Positions 1 to 5,831 of a stretch of DNA of 14,959 nucleotides are shown here, piece after piece. The notes below the pieces were generated by a model. That model was given only the letters and a program-made list of their open reading frames with translations, ran no database searches and was not told the origin of the DNA. The stretch spans positions 665 to 15,623 of the forward strand of contig DNGG01000007.1 in assembly GCA_003486675.1 (NCBI GenBank), given 5' to 3'. Positions within the stretch are counted from its first letter, which is position 1, and each line of letters starts with the position of its first letter. The DNA is from Cyanobacteria bacterium UBA11372. Its GTDB lineage: Bacteria; Cyanobacteriota; Cyanobacteriia; Cyanobacteriales; Aerosakkonemataceae. The position numbers and the translations under genes are program-made.

Positions 1-86
1 TGAAGTTTTTTTATTATGGGCAAATCAACGGACATGATATGAAAATTTTCTTTGGTTCTGCCCATAGGTGGCGCTGGCGATCGCTA

Positions 87-123
87 GTTGCAACTCATTC
101 AAATCCCTATCAGGGATTACAAC
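87..123. repeat. Solitary 37-nt CRISPR-repeat-like sequence
   Basis: This 37-nt stretch begins GTTGCAACTCATTC and ends AGGGATTACAAC. It has an internal dyad, AATCCCT (102-108) and AGGGATT (112-118), around a 3-nt loop. Length, ends and dyad resemble the common cyanobacterial CRISPR repeat that starts GTTGCAATTCATT and ends AGGGATTGAAAC, which I recall from memory, with about five differences. No second copy occurs at spacer distance on either side (1-86 or 124-200), and no cas gene is in the window. It is best read as an orphan or degenerate repeat, or the worn end of an array lying upstream of the window. It starts just after a HIP1-like site and lies 22 nt beyond the stop of the XRE gene. 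Confidence 0.55.
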
Positions 124-145
124 CTAGTACGGGGATTGCAGAATA

Positions 146-436
146 TCAATTATTAGTAGTAAAACTTTGAGGAAAATCTACACAAACAATGGGTAGTAAC
201 TGCCCGAGATCAATTGCAAGAGCATTGCAGATTCCAACTAGAAGATCTTTAGAAACTGAAAGAGCATCTCCAGTTTCCAATTTTTGGATATACTGTCGAG
301 AACACTGATAACCAGATTCTGCAAGCTTCTGGGATAAGCTGGCGCGCGACACCTGACCGCGTAAAGATTTAAGCCTTGACCCTAATTCAACATTCCACGC
401 GATCGCTGCGACGCAATCGAGTCTAACAAATATCAT
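146..436 (-). CDS. Small XRE-type helix-turn-helix protein
   Basis: This encodes a 96-residue protein. Residues from about 18 to 82 resemble a lambda-repressor/XRE helix-turn-helix domain: an N-terminal LGSRLKSLRG helix, the LSQKLAESGYQCSRQYIQKLETG segment expected for helices 2 and 3 with a following turn, and a hydrophobic LLVGICNALAIDLGQLLP end. The likely role is sequence-specific DNA binding in the cytoplasm, perhaps as a small autoregulator or the antitoxin-like half of a pair, but no toxin partner is visible. It lies 69 nt downstream of the WecA-like gene on the same strand and could be co-transcribed. The start is uncertain: the first 15 residues do not look like part of the domain, and the ATG lies inside a competing 13-codon frame (423-464). 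The N-terminus may therefore be wrong or the gene may be degraded. Confidence 0.6.
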   Translation of the reverse strand: MIFVRLDCVAAIAWNVELGSRLKSLRGQVSRASLSQKLAESGYQCSRQYIQKLETGDALSVSKDLLVGICNALAIDLGQLLPIVCVDFPQSFTTNN

Positions 437-464
437 CTTCTTGTAAAATTTCCTGAACAGACAT
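423..464 (-). other. 13-codon mini-ORF overlapping the XRE start
   Basis: Reading leftward from an ATG at 464-462, a short frame encodes MSVQEILQEDDIC and stops at TAG (425-423). Its end overlaps the assumed XRE start, which is in a different frame. GGGAAAA lies about 10 nt before its ATG. It could be a leader peptide coupled to translation of the XRE gene, or the original N-terminus of that gene after a frameshift, or chance. Confidence 0.2.
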
Positions 465-505
465 AATTGTTACTTTTCCCACTCGTGCCACGCTCGAATC
501 AATCA

Positions 506-1654
506 TCAACTTCGATAATCGCGTCTCACTTTCCGCCAAACTGTGAAGCCTAAAAGCACCACAATGCCTCCCATGGTTACATAAATCACCAAATTGGTCA
601 TCCCTTGCAACTTCATCGCCAAACTGTTACAAACTAAACACAGCGTCCATAATGCGATCGCAGCATTGCGCTGAGACAAACCCAAAGCCAGCAAGCGGTG
701 ATGCAAGTGGTCTTTCCCCGGACTACTCATCGGGTTTTTCCCCGCCATCAGTCGCCGGATTACCACTTGAGTTGTATCAATAACTGGCAATAATAAAAAG
801 AACAGCGTCGGCACCAAGGCAAACACCGTCGTAACTTTCAAATTACCGATAATACTTGTAGCCGCCAATACATAACCGAAAAAATATGCCCCCGCATCCC
901 CCATAATAATCAGCGACGGATAAAAGTTATGGCGCAAAAATCCCAAGGTGGCACCGCCCAACGCCGCTAACAGCAACGTCGCCGCCGCCCTGGTTTCAAA
1001 TTGTGCCGAAACTGCCAATAAACTCATCGCGGTAATAAAACTAATCCCGCCCACCAAACCATCCATCCCATCCATTAAATTAACCGCATTGGTAATTCCC
1101 ACTACCCAAAATACCGTCAGCAAGAGAGAGAATAAAGGATCGAGAGGGGTTTGAAAAGCGGTTTCGATGCGGATATCGCTGGAATATAGCAATAATGCGG
1201 TTAAAACTTGGGTAAGCAAGCGCAGGTAAGGCGACAAACCATATTGGTCGTCAATAAACCCCACCAAGACTAAAATCGATCCGCCCAGCAGAATACTCAG
1301 CACCTGGACTAACACAGGTTCAATAATAATCGGTCTTAAGACAGTTGCCAGAATTAAAGCCGCAATCACCCCCGCGTAAATCGCCAAACCCCCCGCATTG
1401 GGCAAGGGTTCTTTATTCAGCCGACGGGCGTTGGGTTGATCTGCCCATCCCACCTGGAGGGCAAAAGCACGTACTCTTGGAATTAAATACCGAGTCACTA
1501 TCCAAGCCAACCCAAAGGTGAAAATCACCGCCAGCCAGCCGCTGCCTGTAGGGTTAGCAATGCCAAGGGACTGAAGGAAAGCGTACAAATTTATCTCCCC
1601 GTTTGCGCTCACAATGCCACTTAAGAATATTATCGTTAACTGTGCAAAAATCAA
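506..1654 (-). CDS. MraY/WecA-like undecaprenyl-phosphate sugar-1-phosphate transferase
   Basis: This is a polytopic membrane enzyme of the PNPT family. It transfers a sugar 1-phosphate, probably GlcNAc-1-P, from a UDP-sugar to undecaprenyl phosphate and so starts a lipid-linked surface glycan. The conserved cytoplasmic motifs are in order: ADQPNARR with PNAGG (residues 71-89), GFIDD (132-136), NLMDGMDGL (192-200, the Mg-binding aspartates), MGDAG (251-255) and HLHH (316-319). The HLHH motif is typical of the WecA/TagO branch rather than true MraY. The length of 382 aa is a little above the usual 320-370. The start is ambiguous. The longest frame opens with TTG at 1654. GTG at 1612 has AAGTGG upstream, and TTG at 1588 has a strong GGGGAG six bases upstream, giving a protein beginning at LYAFLQSLGI. 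The annotated boundary is the longest option. The sugar specificity cannot be read from the sequence. Confidence 0.9.
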   Translation of the reverse strand: MIFAQLTIIFLSGIVSANGEINLYAFLQSLGIANPTGSGWLAVIFTFGLAWIVTRYLIPRVRAFALQVGWADQPNARRLNKEPLPNAGGLAIYAGVIAALILATVLRPIIIEPVLVQVLSILLGGSILVLVGFIDDQYGLSPYLRLLTQVLTALLLYSSDIRIETAFQTPLDPLFSLLLTVFWVVGITNAVNLMDGMDGLVGGISFITAMSLLAVSAQFETRAAATLLLAALGGATLGFLRHNFYPSLIIMGDAGAYFFGYVLAATSIIGNLKVTTVFALVPTLFFLLLPVIDTTQVVIRRLMAGKNPMSSPGKDHLHHRLLALGLSQRNAAIALWTLCLVCNSLAMKLQGMTNLVIYVTMGGIVVLLGFTVWRKVRRDYRS

Positions 1655-1713
1655 TCGGACAAATTCGGTTATTAAAAGCTACTTTGGTTTCACTTGTGCG
1701 TCAGGATTACGCC

Positions 1714-1781
1714 AAGAAACCGGGTTTCTATGAAAAATCTTTGACTTGGAACTAGAGATTGTAGCAAGAAACCCGGTTGCT
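1714..1781. repeat. Dispersed palindromic element, copy 1
   Basis: The element starts with AAGAAACCGGGTTTCTATG and ends with AGCAAGAAACCCGGTTGCT, so its ends are inverted copies of one another. The centre contains GACTTGGAACTAGAGAT, also present unchanged in the copy at 5720-5784. The two copies differ by a 4-nt length change after the left arm (TCTTT against C), by the three bases after the shared centre, and by one base in the right arm. About 65 nt with terminal inverted repeats suggests a miniature mobile or REP-like element, with no coding capacity. Confidence 0.75.
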
Positions 1782-1920
1782 AGCTGGGTGTAATTCCGAT
1801 CGGCATGGGTGTCTGAAGAAACAGGGTAGTCTCGCTGTTCGATTTATTTACCCCTACCTACCCAGCCCTTCGTTTTGAGCGCGATTATTGTATAAAAATT
1901 CCCCATTACCCTCGCAACCA

Positions 1921-1950
1921 TTCAAGTACATTACCGCAAAACGATACAAT
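1921..1950 (+). promoter_or_regulatory. Candidate promoter for the proline catabolic gene
   Basis: TACAAT at 1945-1950 matches a sigma-70 -10 box at five of six positions. TTCAAG at 1921-1926 is a weak -35, matching three of six, with an 18-nt spacer. It would start transcription close to 1957, upstream of either possible start codon of the following gene. The match is modest and the assignment is an inference. Confidence 0.3.
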
Positions 1951-2036
1951 GCAAGCGTAGAGGTACAGGCTTGGCGCGGGAATCTCCTCACACTAGCCTC
2001 ATCAACGCCTTGCCCAGATTTTGGAGTATATCAACT

Positions 2037-5009
2037 GTGGTCGTTCAAATAGATACCTACGAAACTAAAACACAAGCGATCGCCAAACAACTCTTGGCGG
2101 CAACTAAGGAAAATCGCTCGTTTTTCGCCCAAATGCGCGACCAAATGCGCTGGGATGATAAATTGCTCGCTTGGGCTATGGCTAACCCCGGTTTGCGCTT
2201 GCAGCTATTTCGCTTTATCGACTGCTTACCCGCCCTCCGCAGCAAACCGGAAATCGCCCGCCACCTGCAAGAATACTTAGGCGATGAGTCGGTAGAATTA
2301 CCCCAAGCCCTTAAAGGGTTACTCAATTTCGCCAACCCCGACTCGGTGCCGGGACAACTCGCCGCTACAACCATTTCTACCGCTGTGGAAACTCTCGCCC
2401 ACAAATATATCGCTGGGGAGAATATAAAACAAGCGATCAAGACGATCGAACGGCTGCGAAAGGATAAAATGGCTTTCACCATCGACCTTTTAGGCGAAGC
2501 GGTGATAACTGAAGCCGAGGCGCAGTCTTACCTCGACCGCTATCTGGAATTAATGCAACAATTAACCGATGTCGCTAAAACTTGGTCTAAAGTCGAAGCG
2601 ATCGATTTGGCGGATGGGGAACCATTACCACAAGTTCAAGTTTCTGTCAAGTTAACGGCATTTTATTCTCAATTTGACCCCCTGGATGCGAAAGGGAGTC
2701 AGGAGAGGGTGAGCGATCGCATCCGCACGCTGTTGCGTCGCGCCAAGGAATTGGGCGCAGCGGTACACTTCGACATGGAACAATATGTTTATAAAGATAT
2801 TACCCTCGCCATCTTAAAAGAATTATTGATGGAAGAGGAATTTCGTTCCCGTACCGATATTGGCGTGACGCTGCAAGGTTATTTAAGAGATACGGAAAAA
2901 GACTTGCAAGGGTTAATTGCTTGGGCGAAACAGCGGGGATATCCGGTGACGGTGCGGTTAGTTAAAGGGGCGTATTGGGATCAGGAAACAATTAAGTCGG
3001 TACAAAAAGATTGGCCTCAACCTGTATTTAACGACAAAGCTGCCACCGATGTTAATTTTGAGAAATTAACCCAATTGCTGCTAGAGAATCATCAATATTT
3101 ATATGCAGCGATTGGCAGTCATAACGTGCGATCGCAAGCCCACGCGATCGCCATCGCCGAAAGTTTAAATATCCCCCGCCGTCGGTTTGAAATGCAAGTG
3201 CTTTACGGCATGGGCGATAAATTAGCTAAAGCCTTGGTCGATAAAGGTTATCGCGTGCGGGTATATTGTCCCTACGGCGATTTGCTACCGGGGATGGCGT
3301 ATCTGATTCGTCGGTTGTTGGAAAATACGGCGAATAGTTCGTTCTTGCGGCAAAATTTAGAAGATCGCCCCATCGAGGAATTACTAGCACCTCCCAAGGT
3401 GAATAATGCCAAAGCGGAAACGAATTTAAAGGAAAAACGGGCATTTCCCAACGCGCCGGATACGGATTATGCCGATACGGAAAAGAGAGAGCGATCGCAA
3501 CAAGCAATCCAAACAGTACGCCAGCAATTGGGTAAAACTTATTGGCCTTTTGTTAATGGCGAATACGCCCCAACCCAAGATACCTTTAATTCCCTCAATC
3601 CTTCCAATCCCCAGGAAATAATCGGCAAAGTCGGATTGCTTTCCATCGAACAAGCAGAACAAGCATTACAAGCAGCCAAAGCCGCCTTTTCGAGTTGGAG
3701 TCGCACGCCAGCAAAACAACGCGCCGATATCTTGCGAAAAGCTGGGGATTTAATGGAACAACGGCGAGCAGAATTATGCGCTTGGATGGTATTAGAAGTT
3801 GGCAAAGCTGTCAGAGAATGCGACGGCGAAGTATCGGAAGCGATCGATTTTTGTCGGTATTATGCCGATGAAATGGAAAGGTTAGATAAAGGACATAACT
3901 TCGATCTCGCTGGCGAAACCAACCGCTATCACTATCAACCGCGCGGCATCACATTAGTCATTTCCCCGTGGAATTTCCCCCTAGCAATTCCATGCGGCAT
4001 GACAGTAGCATCCCTCGTCGCGGGAAATTGTACCTTACTCAAACCGGCGGAAGTTTCATCAGTAATTGCGGCAAAATTAGCCGAAATTTTAATCGAAGCG
4101 GGAATACCAAAAGGCGTTTTCCAATACGTACCTTGTAAAGGTTCAACCGTGGGTGCGTACATGGTAAAACATAAAGACGTGAGCGCGATCGCATTCACAG
4201 GTTCCCAAGAAGTCGGATGTCGCATCTACGCCGATGCCGCCATCTTACAACCAGGACAAAAACACCTCAAGCGCGTCATCGCCGAAATGGGCGGCAAAAA
4301 TGCCATCATCGTCGATGAAAGTGCCGACTTAGATCAAGCAGTTGCAGGAGTAGTTTATTCTGCATTTGGTTACAGCGGTCAAAAATGTTCTGCTTGTTCC
4401 CGCGCTATCGTATTGGAACCAGTTTACGAAGCATTTGTAACGCGGTTAGTCGAAGCAACCCGCAGTTTAAATGTAGGCGCGGCTGAACTTCCGAGTACGC
4501 AAGTTGGTCCCGTTATTGACGCCAACGCATTTAACCGCATCAAGGAATACATAGAAAAGGGCAAACAAGAATCCCAACTCGCATTAGAAACCCCAGTTTC
4601 CGATACGGGATATTTTATCAGCCCGACCATCTTTACCGAAGTTCCACCGAATGGCATCATTGCCCAAGAAGAAATTTTTGGCCCAGTTTTGGCAGTAATT
4701 CGGGTGCAGAATTTCGATGAAGCATTAGCAGTCGCCAACGGCACTAATTTTGCCCTCACCGGCGGGTTATATTCCCGCACACCTTCCCACATCGAAAAAG
4801 CACAAGCTGAATTTGAAGTTGGGAATTTGTACATTAACCGAGGCATTACAGGTGCAATTGTATCGCGGCAACCCTTCGGCGGATTCAAACTTTCCGGAGT
4901 TGGTTCCAAAGCCGGTGGTCCCGATTATCTGCTACAATTCCTCGAACCGCGAGTAATTACCGAAAATATCCAACGTCAAGGTTTTGCACCGATTGAAGGG
5001 GCAGATTAA
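2037..5009 (+). CDS. putA: Bifunctional proline dehydrogenase / L-glutamate gamma-semialdehyde dehydrogenase
   Basis: The enzyme oxidises proline to glutamate in two steps: an FAD-dependent proline dehydrogenase, then an NAD-dependent P5C (glutamate semialdehyde) dehydrogenase. With the GTG start at 2037 it has 990 residues. The ProDH barrel covers about residues 60-440, with VKGAYWD near 309-315 and the YCPYGDLLPG and RRLLEN signature near 410-430. The aldehyde dehydrogenase covers about 500-970, with PWNFP near 644-648, the EMGGKNA glutamate near 750, and the catalytic cysteine in GQKCSAC near 784. It lacks the N-terminal ribbon-helix-helix DNA-binding domain of E. coli PutA, so it is the short, non-regulatory form. 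GTG at 2037 was chosen because the resulting MVVQ start matches cyanobacterial homologues as I remember them and GGAG lies 11 nt upstream. TTG at 1971 is the alternative and would add 22 residues of poor quality. Related cyanobacterial genes are sometimes labelled rocA or pruA. Confidence 0.95.
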   Translation: MVVQIDTYETKTQAIAKQLLAATKENRSFFAQMRDQMRWDDKLLAWAMANPGLRLQLFRFIDCLPALRSKPEIARHLQEYLGDESVELPQALKGLLNFANPDSVPGQLAATTISTAVETLAHKYIAGENIKQAIKTIERLRKDKMAFTIDLLGEAVITEAEAQSYLDRYLELMQQLTDVAKTWSKVEAIDLADGEPLPQVQVSVKLTAFYSQFDPLDAKGSQERVSDRIRTLLRRAKELGAAVHFDMEQYVYKDITLAILKELLMEEEFRSRTDIGVTLQGYLRDTEKDLQGLIAWAKQRGYPVTVRLVKGAYWDQETIKSVQKDWPQPVFNDKAATDVNFEKLTQLLLENHQYLYAAIGSHNVRSQAHAIAIAESLNIPRRRFEMQVLYGMGDKLAKALVDKGYRVRVYCPYGDLLPGMAYLIRRLLENTANSSFLRQNLEDRPIEELLAPPKVNNAKAETNLKEKRAFPNAPDTDYADTEKRERSQQAIQTVRQQLGKTYWPFVNGEYAPTQDTFNSLNPSNPQEIIGKVGLLSIEQAEQALQAAKAAFSSWSRTPAKQRADILRKAGDLMEQRRAELCAWMVLEVGKAVRECDGEVSEAIDFCRYYADEMERLDKGHNFDLAGETNRYHYQPRGITLVISPWNFPLAIPCGMTVASLVAGNCTLLKPAEVSSVIAAKLAEILIEAGIPKGVFQYVPCKGSTVGAYMVKHKDVSAIAFTGSQEVGCRIYADAAILQPGQKHLKRVIAEMGGKNAIIVDESADLDQAVAGVVYSAFGYSGQKCSACSRAIVLEPVYEAFVTRLVEATRSLNVGAAELPSTQVGPVIDANAFNRIKEYIEKGKQESQLALETPVSDTGYFISPTIFTEVPPNGIIAQEEIFGPVLAVIRVQNFDEALAVANGTNFALTGGLYSRTPSHIEKAQAEFEVGNLYINRGITGAIVSRQPFGGFKLSGVGSKAGGPDYLLQFLEPRVITENIQRQGFAPIEGAD

Positions 5010-5013
5010 ACTG

Positions 5014-5046
5014 AGAAACCGGGTTTCTTGAAGAAACCCGGTTTCT
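5014..5046 (+). terminator. Perfect hairpin after putA, built from GAAACCGGGTTTC repeat
   Basis: AGAAACCGGGTTTCT (5014-5028) and its exact reverse complement (5032-5046) are separated by TGA, giving a 15-bp stem with a 3-nt loop four bases after the putA stop. There is no T tract, so it is not a classical intrinsic terminator. It may still block or process transcripts between putA and the next gene. The arms belong to the same family as the elements at 1714 and 5720. Confidence 0.55.
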
Positions 5047-5076
5047 GCGATTAGAAACTTAGGAGATCGCATTTCT

Positions 5077-5739
5077 ATGAAGATCAAGCACGTTATTAAT
5101 CTGCACAAAGCAATCACGCCCCTAGTAGTGCTAGGACTGATGTTTGCCTACCAAAACTTTACCCTTGGTCCCTGGGTTTACCTATCTCTCCACGGCACCT
5201 ATGGACTGCTGTGGCTGCTCAAAGACCGCATTTTTCCAGATCGACAGTGGGAACAAGAAATTCCGCTGGGAATGGGTATTTTTGGCTTTGGGGTACTGCT
5301 GTTGTATTGGGTAGCCCCCTTCATCTTAATTAGCAGTGGAACAATCCCTTCATTACCATTAGTAGCTGCTGCTATTTCCTGCAATATTCTGGGAATTTTT
5401 CTGCACTATACCAGCGATGCCCAAAAGTATTACACGCTCAAATATCGACCTGGATTGATAACAGAAGGTTTCTTTGCCCGCTGTCGCAATACTAACTATC
5501 TGGGAGAGATTTTGATTTATCTTTCCTTTGCGATGTTGGCTCAACACTGGCTGCCATTTTTAATCTTGGCGGGCTTTATTGCAGGTGTTTTTGTGCCGAA
5601 TATGCTCAAAAAAGATCGCTCCCTTTCCCGCTACCCTGAGTTTGCCCAATACAAAGCACAATCTGGATTGTTGTTACCGCAATTGTTGGGACAAATACCA
5701 GCCAATTACAAAGAAACCAAAGAAACCGGGTTTCTATGA
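5077..5739 (+). CDS. Membrane methyltransferase of the ICMT/DUF1295 type
   Basis: This encodes a 220-residue integral membrane protein with about five hydrophobic segments (near residues 12-25, 32-48, 63-85, 92-110 and 140-175). The C-terminal half, HYTSDAQKYYTLKYRPG followed by CRNTNYLGEI (about 110-145) and then LKKDRSLSRYPEFAQYK (177-193), matches the conserved core of the isoprenylcysteine carboxyl methyltransferase / PEMT / DUF1295 superfamily. Members bind S-adenosylmethionine at the membrane surface, although DUF1295 also groups with steroid-reductase-like proteins. The substrate is unknown. ATG at 5077 is supported by AGGAG at 5061-5065, 11 nt upstream. It follows putA by 67 nt with a strong hairpin in between, so it is probably a separate unit. 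The last six residues (KETGFL) and the stop codon are encoded by a dispersed repeat that overlaps the gene end, so the native C-terminus has probably been replaced or extended. Confidence 0.8.
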   Translation: MKIKHVINLHKAITPLVVLGLMFAYQNFTLGPWVYLSLHGTYGLLWLLKDRIFPDRQWEQEIPLGMGIFGFGVLLLYWVAPFILISSGTIPSLPLVAAAISCNILGIFLHYTSDAQKYYTLKYRPGLITEGFFARCRNTNYLGEILIYLSFAMLAQHWLPFLILAGFIAGVFVPNMLKKDRSLSRYPEFAQYKAQSGLLLPQLLGQIPANYKETKETGFL

Positions 5740-5784
5740 AAAACGACTTGGAACTAGAGATATCAGCAAGAAACCCGGTTTCTA
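5720..5784. repeat. Dispersed palindromic element, copy 2, overlapping a gene end
   Basis: This is the second copy of the element at 1714-1781. It opens with AAGAAACCGGGTTTCTATG, shares the GACTTGGAACTAGAGAT centre, and closes with AGCAAGAAACCCGGTTTCT. Its left arm lies inside the coding end of the preceding membrane methyltransferase and supplies that gene's last codons and TGA stop. The inverted ends could form a stem in the transcript upstream of the glycosyltransferase gene. Confidence 0.8.
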
Positions 5785-5831
5785 TTGAGACAAACACCAG
5801 GGAATTCTCAAGCAACTGGCAGTATAGTTGA

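Larger units (their letters stand above)
1655..2036. other. Intergenic region between divergent wecA-like and putA genes
   Basis: These 382 bases separate two divergently transcribed genes, so promoters in both directions must lie here or nearby. They hold one copy of the GAAACCGGGTTTC palindromic element (1714-1781) and a candidate putA promoter (1921-1950). A second AT-rich TATAAA at 1891-1896 has no convincing -35 at proper spacing. I see no RNA gene and no further coding region. The open frame could extend leftward from 2037 to a TTG at 1971, preceded by AGAGGT. Confidence 0.5.

Noticed and set aside
87..145. A true CRISPR array
   Set aside because: Only one repeat-like unit is present; the GGGGATTGCAG at 131-141 resembles only the repeat end and is too short to be a second unit.
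948..1154. Plus-strand 68-codon open frame
   Set aside because: It lies wholly antisense to the WecA-like gene, has low-complexity alanine/proline content and no start signal; a shadow frame.
4424..4909. 161-codon minus-strand open frame
   Set aside because: Antisense to the aldehyde dehydrogenase part of putA, with no recognisable domain; a shadow of codon bias.
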